Origin: Malachius bipustulatus
Lineage: Eukaryota; Arthropoda; Insecta; Coleoptera; Melyridae
Assembly: GCA_910589415.1 (NCBI GenBank)
Contig: OU342630.1
Coordinates: 16,525,867 to 16,589,866, forward strand
DNA: 64,000 bases
Direction of reading: 5' to 3'
The position numbers and the translations under genes were made by a program. Shown here in pieces: positions 47,617 through 59,587 of the stretch. The notes beneath the pieces are model-generated. The model was not told the origin of the DNA. It made no database searches and worked only from the letters and a program-made list of their open reading frames with translations. Positions within the stretch are counted from its first letter, which is position 1. Each line of letters opens with the position of its first letter.

Positions 47617-49001
47617 GGTAGGTACCTGATTAAAGTTAATAATATTAAATTCAATGAAGTAATAAGTACTCCTAATTAAAAAAGAGAGAATACGGCTCTG
47701 TGATAGATTCATCAGTTAAGTAATTAAACTAATTTCAAACAGATAAACAATCAAACAAAACAAAAATTTCATTCATAAGGTTTCCCCTCGGGTTTCCCAA
47801 TAGGAAACAAGACTATAACAAAGGTAGATAAAAAAAAAATATCTCATCAGACTTGACTTTTGGATTTCTATATCAGACCTTCATGCATAATTTACCAACA
47901 GGGTCGTTGTAGTTTTTTGAAAAAACTATCAAAGGGCGTGTTTGTTTAATTTTTAATTTAAATATTATTTCAAAAAGCTAGCTCACTTATTAGTTATTCT
48001 GACTCTTTTATTAAGGTGTAATAATTCAAATTTTTGATGACCAAATAATTATCTTAAGTAAGTTAATTATTAGTATAATTATTAGTATAATTATTAGTAA
48101 GTTAATTAAAGACTTATTCTTAACATTGACATGCAGTTGTCAAATCTGGCGCTCCAGACTTGACAACTGTCAGGACGATGGGTGAAATACCCGACTTCAA
48201 TTCGACAGGCTATTAATTGTCTTTATACTCATTAGACCTACCTACTTACGGTGTTGTTATGCTTACATTATGACCGAACACCTTTTAATAAAATTTTTCA
48301 TTGAATCATAGTCATGCATTAACTTACGCCAGCAAATAAATGAGATATTTGTATGAAAATATACAAAAAATCACCAAAAAAACTTTATTTTGGTTGTCGA
48401 TTTGATGGTGCATTTAACACAATACCTACCTAATTAATAAAAAAAATAAATTAGTAGGCAGTGTTTTTGTCAGATTTCATACTATACGAGATAGTACGAG
48501 TATTGTGCATCGATTATGTATGTACCCACTTTTAAAACCCTCTCTTAATTACACGACATCCAATTTCAGCCAATTAACTCGTGTTGTTTCAGTTCATGAC
48601 AATTTTCATTAGGTGGTACTTAAACTAATTGTGAACCAAAAAACGTCGTTAATGTTACAACAATTTCAGTCACGCAATATTGCTATGACATTAGATTAAT
48701 ATGTCGTATTCGTATACGGAATCATTTTATTAATCAGTTTAAATTGAACGAATCATTATTCCTATTAGGCTTTATATAATTATTAATTCTTAAGTACTAC
48801 AGGATTAGGGTATTGAAATTTCCATATTCAGGATTTGCTATCTGAATAATAATAATTAGCAACAGCATCTACTCATTCACAAAAATTAAAACAATGTTGT
48901 ACAATTTACATTGCAAAAAAGTGTGAGATTAAGAAATTACTTGCATGTCATTTAATCATGAGTAGAATTTAATTTAGAAGCTAATAATAATTTTTTCTTT
49001 T
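47617..49001. other. No gene recognised
   Basis: AT-rich DNA. A short triplet-like run of ATTATTAGTATA occurs at about 48,068-48,108. Confidence 0.4.
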
Positions 49002-49588
49002 TATACACCGTATTTTATATTAAGTCGGCACTATTGCTAACTTCGTTATTATTTAAGCTAGAAAGTCGGTTAAATTAGCAAACTAGTAGTATTATTTCTC
49101 CTGAATAAAACGATGAAAACAGGAAAACAAGTTCTGTTATTTGTTTATTTAAAATTAAATCGTTTTCAATATAACAACTCCTTTTTTGTGTATATTTTTA
49201 TTGAAAAATACACTATTGAGGACGACATATTTCTTTTACCTTACATTACGTAGGTAGGTAGTGTAGGTACACTAAATTACAATATTTGTCGCAGCCTGCT
49301 TTGGGAGTAATAAAATAATGAATAATTAATGAATTTATTATTTTAAGATTATAGTGCATAAAGACTTTTTCCTTTCAAAAAAAAATTGCAACCGATCCAT
49401 CCAAAAATCCATTAAAAAAATTACACTTTTTTAAATATCTCGAAATCGCGATGTTCAATTGTCTTTCTGTTTTCGCCATTTTATTCAGGAGAAAAAAATA
49501 CTAGTAGTTTGCTAATTTAACCGACTTTCCAGCTTAAATAATAACGAAGTTAGCAATAGTCAATAGTGCCGACTTATAAAACACGGTG
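49002..49588. mobile_element. D/E-family foldback element with shortened left arm
   Basis: Outer ends as in 28,489-29,687: TATACACCGTATTTTATATT and AAACACGGTG. The left arm is only about 130 bp, but the right arm is nearly full length (about 460 bp, including 'cactattgaggacgacata'). The embedded CACCCTGTATA seen in element D has been lost at about 49,405. Confidence 0.8.
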
Positions 49589-49877
49589 AAATCAACCAAA
49601 AAGACCCAAAATATAACTGAGTAATGTTTAACATTATTTAATATTATTTTTTGATAATACTTAATAGAATAAACAAAAGCGACATACAAACAATAAACAA
49701 TAAATAATTGTTTGTGTGGTTGTTATTATGGTATATCTCATAAAGCATAATAGTAAGCAGCATTATTTTGGAATAATGAATCTCGATCGTATAGGAACAT
49801 TATCGTATCGTATAATGAGCCTCGTAATAAACGTAGAATAAAATTGAACTAAATACATATATAAGAATATATTTATA

Positions 49878-50130
49878 CAGGTTGGGGCGCGAGAGCCTTA
49901 TTTAGGGCATTCATAAATGGAAAAGTGATTAAAACTTTGTCTGAAAATTTGTACATGTATGATTTCACTTTCCAGAAACTGAACTGAAATATTTACAACC
50001 TCATACTGCTTCCGCTTATATTGGAAGTCGCCATCAACTTTATTATTTAAAATGGGACAGCCTGTATATTATTACATTTTTAAATTGTCAGAGAAAATTT
50101 AATGGTAAATATTTACATCCACGTATCATA
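49878..50130. repeat. Diverged G-like element fragment
   Basis: The phrases 'cttccgcttatattggaag', 'gggacagcctgtatatt' and 'tttttaaattgtcagagaaaa' follow the order of the G-family left arm (34,370-34,460), but at low similarity. Confidence 0.45.
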
Positions 50131-50384
50131 AATTCCATCAATTTTTTTGGGACCAAGGAGCGAAATACGGGTGCTGGGTGGGTAAGAAGCTAAAAACAGC
50201 TCAAACTAATGGTCACAACCGAGGTCACAACTAAGGCGTCTTTGATACTACGGTGGCATTGCTGTTCTTTTTTTTTCCTTCACTTTCAGGGCAAAGAATA
50301 TCTTCGAAATTAACAGTAGCACGATTATTATTTTGATATTTGCATTTATTTTGTGCATTTGCATTCCAAAAAGCGTGACATCGA

Positions 50385-50530
50385 TCACTATTGTAGTCCG
50401 GATACGTTTGAGTGCGTTTGGGGACTTATACCGGCACTGTAGCGCGCCGATGATGAGTCCGCCGGCTCGACGGGCTGGCCTTGCATTGATATATGCGTAA
50501 CAATGCGATGCTAACCAGGACCGGACTCTC
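50385..50530. other. GC-rich unknown patch
   Basis: A CpG-bearing stretch ('gccgatgatgagtccgccgg', 'ggaccggactctc') in AT-rich surroundings. No open frame or motif recognised. Confidence 0.25.
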
Positions 50531-50540
50531 TAGACCAATT

Positions 50541-50606
50541 CTTAGTGCCGTTTTTTTTTGCTAACCATTCATTTGCAAAGCAACTTCCTGGTGTTACTAT
50601 AGGTTA
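50541..50606 (+). repeat. Repeat fragment shared with left flank of element D
   Basis: Matches 28,430-28,490 ('aaccattcatttgcaaagca', 'acttcctggtgttactata'), with an 8-base gap. At 28,490 the D element begins right after this phrase; here it does not. Confidence 0.65.
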
Positions 50607-52517
50607 CTACTTGCCCGAGGTTATTAACATCCAATAACTCACGTGATACATAAATAATTTTATTTAATACAAAATGAAACACAAAAACCAAATCTGTTGG
50701 TTTTTAAAATTAAACGAATAATAATGCTTTCTGATTATTAAACAAATGTTTTTAATAATTGAGTAAGCATGATTACTATGGATAAATCAACTGAAAAGTT
50801 TATAGAAAATGACATATGAAATCCAAATATTGTTGGTTACCAGAATTAAACAAATAGTAACAATAGAGGGAGTTATGGAGTAATAACAGCCCAGTATAAC
50901 TCCCAAGGGAGTTAGGAATATGTTACGGTAACCAAGCGTTTATCTAGTTATAATGTATTAGTATGAAATAAAATGCATAATTGCATAAACAAAATTACGC
51001 AATGTGTACATTCTTATGCATTATCCGAGGCATTATCAAAATTAAAGTGTAAATATTTAAATAAGCGATACATCATAGCCCTGATTGAATTTGATTTAAC
51101 TTTGAATTGCTTGAAACGTAAGCATAGTGACACGACTGCTCATTATAAAAAATACAAAAAAAGGAACCAAAATATGTAATTGTATTGACACAAATATTAT
51201 GACAATAAAACGACCCTGCAGAATCTTTATGGAAATTGGCTGTCGTAGAACCCGAACCTTTTTAATAGTCAGTTAACCGTTTAGTTTTGAATTTCTGAAC
51301 AGTTAAAAATTGAAAATGAATCTACCTTTAGTAAATATTTTATTTTATATTTTATATTCTTCATGATACGTCAGACGAAGTTTATAATACCGAATAATAG
51401 TTAATCTATTAATTAAGTATAACTACTTACCTGAAAAAAGGAACCCGGGTTATCATAAGAGCAAGAATTAATTCAAAATTCAATCAAGTAAGGTAATGCT
51501 CTGTTGGTTTTATGAATTATGTTCTCTGGATCTACATGTTTGTGCATTCAGTTGTTTTAACCCAGCAGGGTGAAGTCCAGTGTCACTTAATCCTTCCCGT
51601 CTGACGAAAAGTAAACAATAACTTCCAGGATAGCCGAAAGGTGTGGAACACAAAGATCATATTCTAGAGAGCGTGACACCGTGCAAAGGACTATGGCTTT
51701 CTCTACTGCTATTCAAGTGTTTCTGTTACCCAAAATACTGTTGTTTAAATCAACCCCTGTGGTCAACCCCCTTGATAATTGTAGAATATTATAATAATAT
51801 GTATGTTAGTATATAAATTTTCTTTATCAGAAAATAAAATAAATGATTAAGTAGAAGAGATGCTGTTCATAATCTGTTCAAAGTATCATAATAACAACAT
51901 ATGGCAGAGTTAGTAACTAAAGATTTCAAGTGATACCATGTTTAGAACCGTCTTCATGCAGCAATGCCCAAGTTAGAAATGGCAACATTTATTTAGGCCT
52001 GTTAATGGTGTTAAATAAGCCACGGATTACACAGTAGTGTCGGGCAGACTACTAGAATAAATGACAAAAATACAAATTAAAGTTTTATTTTCATCCTATT
52101 TTTAATAATAATTATCAATTATCTATTATAATAATTTAATTGTAGTTTAAAAAATTTAAGCTGAAACGGAGCTGAAGTCTTTTGATAAAATTAACGGTCA
52201 TGTTCAGCAATACATTTTTTTATTTAAATTGCCTAGTAAAAACCTTAAGGTAAATTTTATATTGTTTTTGTTAAAATAGTTATTGTTGTTATTAATAAAA
52301 AATAAATCGGTAGTTTCTTCTGGAAAAAACTTTCCGACGTACTTTTCTAGATCAAATTTAGATCCACTTATTATTGGTGCCCATAAACTGTTAGGAAGCA
52401 TCAAAAAATCCTTAGAGAACTATTTATTTACTGGCTACTTTTAAAACGTGTACACTACAAAATAAGATTCTACTCTATACAGGGTTTTTGGTAACGGAAA
52501 GCCAAAATAAAACGTCA
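50607..52517. other. No gene recognised
   Basis: An open frame at 50,973-51,179 (68 codons, basic C-terminus, AATAAA about 25 bases after its stop) and one at 52,204-52,404 (minus) show no motif, and I do not call them genes. Confidence 0.4.
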
Positions 52518-53093
52518 TATACAGCGTGATCCCGAAATGGCGAACACGGACATCACCACATCATCCATTGTGGATTAAGGATTCTAAGTTCATTTACTTT
52601 TTTCTCCAGTGCGGATTAAGAAGATATGACCACTTTTTTTGAAAAAAAAAAGTCGCAACACTGTACTCGAAACACTTCTTCAGCCAGAAAAATAATGTGT
52701 AGGACTACAATATCCAGAAAGATGTTACCATGGAAACATATGAAATGGCAAGTCCAACAAAGTTTTAAACAATTATTATCGTTGTGGGGATACAATATCC
52801 GATAATATTATTCCAAATCTATTTTATATAGTTGCATTGTTGATCTGGAATTCGAATAACGTTGCCACATTGAAAAATTTTGTTGAACTCGGGGAATAGG
52901 TAGGCTTTAAATGCCTGTAATTCATTTACGGATGATAAAAAATGCTATTTTGTTTGAAATTTTAGAAAAAGGACACCCCCTATATCTCGGTAAAGAAGCC
53001 GAAGAAACTATTTTTGTTTTAAATTTACAGTCTTTCTAAACATCCTCTACAACACCCGGTATACCGTGTCCGTAATTTCGGAGTCACCTGTAT
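52518..53093. repeat. Element K, short terminal inverted repeats
   Basis: TATACAGCGTGATCCCGAAA at the left is mirrored by a right end reading CGTAATTTCGGAGTCACCTGTATA, with CGTGTTC/ACACGG beyond. Only about 30 bases match; the interior is not inverted. A partial TATACAGGG lies 40 bases further left. Possibly a non-foldback member of the same TA-flanked group. Confidence 0.5.
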
Positions 53094-53470
53094 AAAATCG
53101 TATTTTAAGCATATAAGACTAAGGACCATTTTTGGTCCATTCAAGGCCGCGAGCCACGATTAGGAAATACTTTCAAAAATGTAAAACAAAGACTGCTGTG
53201 AAAATGTGTTTTCTTAGTAGGTAACCCTCGAGGTAACCATTACGCCAGAATGTATAAAATTGTAATTCAAGCATAAACGAGAAAATAACTTTTTTCAAGA
53301 TTACTTAGGTCTCGTTTAGGAAATATTTCCGCAATTGTTGTTCAGGTACTGAATAAAACATATTTTTATTGCGGTCTTACTTTTCCATTTTTGAAGATAT
53401 TTTCTAAACGAGGTATAATCTTGAAAAAAGTTATTCATTCTTTTATGCTTACAATACGATATGACATTTT
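53094..53470 (+). repeat. L-family tandem units, second locus
   Basis: Two forward units (from about 53,094 and 53,253) share 'aaaataacttttttcaagat' and 'gtaaaacaaagactgctgtga' phrases with 44,985-45,244. They are followed by a reversed partial unit (about 53,385-53,470: 'atcttgaaaaaagttatt'). Confidence 0.6.
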
Positions 53471-53809
53471 ATTTTGTCTGTCCAGTTACCAAACATCATG
53501 TATTTTCTTCAATTTGCATTAAATTATATTGAAATATTTTTTAATATTGGCAACCTATAATGCTGAGTTAAAGAGCACCTCAGGGTGTTTCAATCCAACA
53601 GTAAAACACGGGCGTTTTTTAAATGTTGCCATAGTAATATCAACGTAGCCCAAGAAATGAAGTCTAAAGGTCGACTTTTTGATTCTTTTGATTGAAGTTT
53701 ACACTTGTTATTAGGTCAAATAAAATATTAATGGCAGAGATTTGAAAATAATAACTAAAAAATTAAACAATTTATAATTTAAAAATTTACCAATAATAAA
53801 AGCTAGCGT
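53471..53809. other. No gene recognised
   Basis: AT-rich DNA without supported features. Confidence 0.35.
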
Positions 53810-53920
53810 AAAGTATTCGTGGATATCGGGTCTTAAAAACACTCGCTCTATTTCGAGCACTCGTCGTCATGCTCGAAAACTCGCGTGTGTTTTAAAGACC
53901 TTAATATCCACTCATACTTT
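53810..53920. repeat. 110-bp hairpin
   Basis: 'gtggatatcgggtcttaaaa' and 'cactcgc' on the left are mirrored by 'gcgtgtgttttaaagacc' and 'atatccac' on the right. The small loop contains ATTTCGAGCACTCG and TGCTCGAAAA, which also pair. Confidence 0.8.
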
Positions 53921-54056
53921 AATATTCTTAAAAAAGTTTGTTGAAGCTAGTAATAAGCATCGTCCGAGGTATCGTCCTTTTAGCGAGCCTTTTAGTAAGT
54001 AGTGTAGGTAATTTATTTCTTGCATGATCACAAATAAAATGAATGTAAATTTCAAT

Positions 54057-54875
54057 AAAAACCTTCTTGCGCATCAATCGCATAAGTAATGTATTTTAAT
54101 GCGATTCAATTATTTATATTATTTTCACCGCTTTTTAATTGGCTTTCTGAAATTTTCCATAGTCAGGTTATTATAGCATAGTGGATGGTTTACTGTGAAA
54201 ATTTCATTTCATTTTGTCTGAACACGTAACAAAACTAAAATATTTGACAAAATTCAACAATTTTGCCTCTTTTCCGGTGCACGCCACTAGTTGATTTTAT
54301 TATTAAAATTTTTTAATTGAAAATGCATTTTTTTACACTACCTTTAGCTTTGAAAAAAGTTCCAGGGAATTCTGAAAATAGAAAATTTTTATTTTAGAGA
54401 AATAAACTTCATGTAAAAAAATATATCTCTGCCATTTTTTCTTATTAATTACACTGGCTTATTGACAGAAATATTGCTAATTTTTATTGCATTAACTCAA
54501 ATTTCAAATAATTTTCTTCCAATCTTCTTAATTTGGTATATTTTTTGGTTTAAAAGTTTTTTTTCTGTTTTGCTTATAACAAAAATAGCCGTTTTTTTAT
54601 AAAATTCAAAAAGTCGCCGTTTTGGAACGACTCGACCGATTTTACTCAAATACAATACCAGACCACTCCTTGTAGATATCTTACTCCCACAAAATTTCAG
54701 TCCCCTAGATTGAAAACTGCTCCAAGAAACCGTGCCTCATGGACCGGATTTTTTTAATTTTGAAAGGACACACCCTGCAGAAGTAATGCGACTTTTGGAA
54801 TTTTTTTCAACGAAAATCTAACGTCATTCCAAATTTTAACAAGGATCCTTAATTCACTAATCTTGAAAGATAAAG
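54057..54875 (-). repeat. M-family repeat, reverse copy
   Basis: Reverse complement of most of 39,842-40,870. It ends exactly where the transposase C-terminus at 54,876 begins, so its start (the 'tgtagct' end) marks an insertion junction or a shared boundary. Confidence 0.7.
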
Positions 54876-55290
54876 CTACAACCCACAGTCACTCCACTCT
54901 AGTAATTTAGCTTCTAGTACTAGTTCATTCAGGTCATTATCAGTATCGCCATCAGAATTATTGTTCCCCTCGTCACCAGCATTATCTTCATCGTCGTTAG
55001 TAGTGTCTCCCAGTTAAATACTTAATTAGATCCTCCACTATAATATCCATTGCTCCTTCTTTGGCCATGAACTCGTTTTCAACTTTTTTCGAAAGGACAA
55101 GCCATGGCGTTCCACTACTCAGTCGTATAACCACCAAAACACTCATAACATGAAATCTGTACATTTTCAAACTTTTGGGTGATATTTCTGTCTACCACAT
55201 AAATAGTGCTCAAATCCACCCAAACCAACTCGATATGATTGACAACTGGTGGGTATGGAGGCAGTCGCAAGACGTCATGTCCATGCATGT
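54876..55290 (-). pseudogene. DDE transposase, C-terminal fragment
   Basis: Read on the minus strand: HDVLRLPPYPP (about 55,245-55,278), then IELVW with the Glu codon at 55,229-55,231, VDRNITQKFEN, KKVENEFMAKEGAM, and a frame change into an acidic Asp/Glu/Ser-rich tail ending EWSDCGL and a stop at 54,876. In Tc1/mariner/IS630-type (DDE_3-like) transposases of insects, LPPYHPDLNPIE carries the third catalytic residue. Here the His-Pro-Asp-Leu part is altered. It lacks the first two catalytic Asp residues. The 55,700-58,245 fragment on the opposite strand holds those, but of another copy or after an inversion. Inactive. Confidence 0.75.
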
Positions 55291-55699
55291 CTTTTCATAT
55301 TATATTAAAGTACAAAATTTTCGGAAAATGTTCCGACTTATTATATCTGGAAAATACAACCGAAAATCATTCAATCTTTATTTTGACATCAGAAATAGTG
55401 TCTCAAAATAAATATAATCCCGTTTCAAAATTTTCCCAAGATACTTTCGTAGAACAATAATTATCAATTTCTGTATCGAATAGGTACCTACTGATCGACA
55501 GGAATATCTTGGCGGATGAATAAGGAGTGAGATGTCCTATACTACGAGAGCTAAAATCACCCCATCACCTAAACTGTTTTAGTACATTCTATGTAGGTAA
55601 TAAATTTTGGTTTAATAAATTTTGAAAAAATCAATAATTGATATTGTTACTTGACATTTTTATTTTAGTCGTTAGTGACAGTTAATTATTGCATAGTGA
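55291..55699. other. Unrecognised DNA between two transposase fragments
   Basis: No supported feature. Frames at 55,175-55,460 overlap the antisense of the transposase fragment and are shadows. Confidence 0.4.
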
Positions 55700-58245
55700 A
55701 AGCTTTTGATATGGCAAAATTTCAATTTGCTAGTAAAACGATTCCCGGTCAAAGCCGTGTAATTATTAATAACGTATATAAATATTTTCTTTATGAATAT
55801 TAAAATAGTGGTCCTATTTTGCCAATTAATTAAGTAAAAAAAAAGGATTGCTGCTGCGACAGGCATTAGTGAACGGACTTCAAAGGATAGTGGTGAAACA
55901 TAGACCTAGAATATAAAACAAGAAAAATCATCGAACTAATAAATTTAGTTCTCCTGCCGGTAAAAACAGAACTAAATTAGCAATAAAAACAAACTTGGAT
56001 GACTTAGACCGATGTTTACGCGTCGAATTATACACAATTAATACAACGGAAAAAATAACTTCAACGCTTAAGATAATTACTGCAAAATTTACCGAAGACA
56101 ACGAGCACAATTGATCAAGGGAAAGAGTGAGGAATGTTATCCATAAACTTGGCTTTTGGTGGAGAAAAACAAGATCTAATAGAAAAATTTTGAAGGAACA
56201 GCAAGAAACTTGCGTTTTCAGTTTCTGAGGAGGACGAGAAATTATACAGGGTTACTGGTAACTGGATACATTCCTTTGGTGATCTGATAAAACAAGAGAT
56301 AAGGAGTAAATTAACCCCAACATGCACTATACAAAACTCAATAGATTTTGAGATATTTCGATTTTAAACTTTTCTTAAAAAAATGGTTTCAAATGTCTTG
56401 AAATGTAATTTTCAAAAAATCTACTTTAACTTTTTGATTTTTTTTTTGCTGGAATACTTGTTCAATACTATGCTTCCTTCTGGAATAAAAAATATCCTGA
56501 GGTATTTCGATCGTGTGAAAATTTCAAAGAAAAACTTTCACAAACTATTTTTTTTAAATAAGATTTAAAAGTTTTTACAAGTTATTTTCGCAAAATTGTC
56601 AAGGCACCTTGCGTACAAATTGTTTTAAAAACTTGCCTAGTGTAGTAGCTATCTAACAAGGTACGAATCTTGTACAAGAATAACAGAATCTCCCAGCTAT
56701 GTACCGTTACCGAGGAACAAATCCTTAAGTCGGGACGTTTTAAAAAAAATACGGCCCTGAACGGGGGTCTTAAAATTCTCGGATCCGGCCCATCTTCAAC
56801 AGGTCGTATTTGGGGGTCCCGAGCTTCGTCCCTACCAAGTTTCGTCCCGATCGGTAAAACTTTCAGACACTAAGAGTGTTTCCTAGGCTATTCCCGAAAA
56901 ATCCCGAAATTCCCGAAAAAATTACACTTCCCGGGAACGGATCCCGCTCATTTTCAATGGGCATCGTGCCACGGTGCGCCTCTTCAATCGAGCCAAATTT
57001 CAACTTTCCCACATGAAAACTGGCGGCTCTAGAGTGTTTCCTAGCAAAGTCACAGAAGTTTCGTAAGTATACGTATTCTTGTGCCCGAAAAATGTCTGTC
57101 TGTCGGTCTGTCTGTCTGTGACTTTGCTAGGAAACACTCTAGAGCCGCCAGTTTTCATGTGGGAAAGTTGAAATTTGGCTCGATTGAAGAGGCGCACCGT
57201 GGCACGATGCCCATTGAAAATGAGCGGGATCCGTTCCCGGGAAGTGTCATTTTTTCGGGAATTTCGGGATTTTTCGGGAATAGCCTAGGAAACACTCTTA
57301 GTGTCTGAAAGTTTTACCGATCGGGACGAAACTTGGTAGGGACGAAGCTCGTGATCCCCAAATATGACCTATTGAAAATGGACCGGATCCGAGAATTTTA
57401 AGACCCCCGTTCAGGGCCGTATTTTTTTTAAAACGTCCCGACTTAAGGATTTGTTCCTCGGTAACGGTACATAGCGGGGAGATTCTGTTATTCTTGTACA
57501 AGATTCGTACCTTGTTAGATAGCTACTACACTAGGCAAGTTTTTAAAACAATTTGTACGCAAGGTGCCTTGACAATTTTGCGAAAATAACTTGTAAAAAC
57601 TTTTAAATCTTATTTAAATAAAAAAATTTGTGAAAGTTTTTCTTTGAAATTTTCACACGATCGAAATATCTCAGGATATTTTTTATTCCAGAAGGAAGCA
57701 AAGTATTGGACAAGTATTCCAGCAAAAAAAAATCAAAAAGTTAAAGTAGATTTTTTGAAAATGACATTTCAAGACATCTGAAACCATTTTTTTAAGAAAA
57801 GTTGAAAATCGAAATATCTCAAAATCTATTGAGTTTTGTATAGTGCATGTTGGGGTTAATTTACTCCTTATCTCTTGTTTTATCAGATCACCAAAGGAAT
57901 GTATCCAGTTACCAGTAACCCTGTATAGGCGAAGGTAGAAATATAATGTACCCATATGGATGAAAAATATACCAATTCTTCTCATGTTCATCAAAAAGCG
58001 TGGAGCGACGCCAGTGGAGAAGGTTTGACGCAACCCGTCTCCAAAGGACAACGAATGGTAATCATTTTCCGGTGGAGAAACAACTGGTTTTATTCCGAAG
58101 GCTGACATGCGATTCAAGTCGAAGACGAAGAGTGGAGACTATCACGACGATATAAATTATTCTAACTACAAAAATGGATTGAGACGAAACTTATTCCAAA
58201 TTTGCCGCCTCAGCGTGCTAATGATTGACAACGCGCCATATGGGT
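55700..58245 (+). pseudogene. DDE transposase gene split by a foldback element
   Basis: Before the insertion (55,700-56,242) the plus strand reads, with stops, an N-terminal HTH-like part (NNVYKYFLYEY, IAAATGISERTS), then FSSPAGKNRTKL, NLDDLDRC, and IHKLGFWWRKTRSNRKIL. After it (57,928-58,245): MDEKYTNSSHVHQKAWSD (first Asp codon 57,959), QPVSKGQRMVI, FKSKTKSGDYHDDINYSNY, and LMIDNAPYG (second Asp codon 58,227). The order and spacing match a transposase family widespread in insect genomes (Tc1/mariner/IS630, DDE_3-like). The third catalytic region is absent: similarity stops at about 58,245. Several stops and frame changes exist besides the insertion, so the gene was probably already decaying or continued to decay. 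Its element ends were not found. Confidence 0.8.
56243..57927. mobile_element. TA-flanked foldback element Q, 1,685 bp
   Basis: The left end TATACAGGGTTACTGGTAAC pairs with the right end GTTACCAGTAACCCTGTATA. The arms of about 800 bp are nearly identical and meet at about 57,085, where a GTCTGTCT-type run forms the loop. The longest and best matched inverted repeat in the window. It sits at a TA inside the transposase pseudogene. Open frames at 56,670-56,873 and 57,298-57,501 are the two arms of the same sequence in opposite orientation; no protein family is recognised in them. Confidence 0.92.
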
Positions 58246-58429
58246 CACAAAAAAAAAACATACAACTTTCACATGTGACACTTTCCAACATTTTTAAAAC
58301 TACTGGCATGTTTTGTAATTTTTTGGCAAAAATGTCCAATCTGTCATCATTTTTAAAGAACAAACGAACAAACTATTGACGAAATCAAAATCCTAAATTA
58401 TTGAAAATGAAAATTTTTTCCCATATGAT

Positions 58430-58497
58430 GCATACTTTATGTGTGGCACTGTATATATGACCGTTCCGTACCCTTAACTGATCATCCTGTATTAGAA
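58430..58497. repeat. G/H-family right-end fragment
   Basis: 'accgttccgtacccttaact' and 'gatcatcctgta' match the right terminus of the 45,245-46,161 element. Only about 50-60 bases are present. Confidence 0.65.
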
Positions 58498-59587
58498 CAA
58501 AGTCGAGCGAGTAATTACCGTCTATCGTTAATTTATTTGTAAATGAACAGAAAATCTTGACTGGGAAGCTAGGGCTCTTAATCACAATTCAAATGTCATT
58601 AATTAGTAAACTACCGAGTCTTCCGATTTGCTGCTAAAGTATTGCTCTTCCAATTTTAGACGAGAAATTATGTTGTAAACAACTTAGGAAATTAGAACTT
58701 CTTCGCAATTTTCTCCACATTCCCTATTCTTTGAACTTTCTTGGGATTTAATGGATAGCTTCTCATTTTTAGGCAGTAAACTTCCGTGCGATAAAGTCAG
58801 AAGTGGCCAAATTATTCTTAGTAAATAGGGAAGATATAATAGTTTCAAAGAATTCCTTAAAACCTCGTTTAAAACTTCGGAGCGAAGTTTTAAATGCATT
58901 TTCATAAATTATTTCTCAATATCTCTAGCCAGGAATTTATTAAACTAAAGTATAACTATCTAGCACGAGAATATCTTATGCTCTTAAACGTTACATTGTT
59001 CTAATATAAGTTACATGAAACTCTGTTTAAGTTTCTGATTAAACCAGAGGGATCATCTTTACCGCCAATATCTTCAAAGCTAGAAATCTCGCTAAAAATG
59101 TTAAAGATGCACCTACACCGAAATTATAACATTTCAAATGGCAGCCTGGTAATACGAAGATTTTATGAAGGGGACATCATTTGACATGTACAACTGACAC
59201 GGGCATTGCTCGCCACCATCAAGCACCCTAAATAAATCTTAAGTAGGATGACCCATCTGGTGATACTTCGTTTGAAAAGAAAGCCTAATAGGTAACCATT
59301 ATTTTCGAGTTTCACATAATATCTCAAATAAATTCTTTTAATTTATTTGGAAAATTCGGTGTTCCATTTGAATCGTAACTAATGCCAATCTCTCGGCCAA
59401 TCTTTAAGCTCTCACCTCGGCTCTCACCTTACAAAAAAATTTGACAACAAAAAAACATAAACCAAAAAATTAATAAGTAGGTAAGTACTTACCTACTAAA
59501 TTACAAACATAATGTCTTTTTTTAGGAACGTATCACACGACGCTTGGCACGAGGTACTACTTAAAAAAATTTCATGATGGTTGATGG
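58498..59587. other. No gene recognised
   Basis: AT-rich DNA. Minus-strand open frames (58,385-58,585; 58,684-58,905) have no motif. Confidence 0.4.

Noticed and set aside
50973..51179. 68-codon basic open frame followed by AATAAA
   Set aside because: No ribosome context, homology or splice support; such frames are expected by chance in 64 kb.
2226..53093. Repeated spaced palindromes as a CRISPR-like array
   Set aside because: The repeats are large inverted elements with TA borders in eukaryotic DNA, with no regular short repeat-spacer pattern.
57081..57308. 75-codon frame and partners at 56,670-57,501
   Set aside because: They are inside the arms of a perfect inverted repeat, and the same peptide appears on both arms; this is repeat symmetry, not evidence of a gene.
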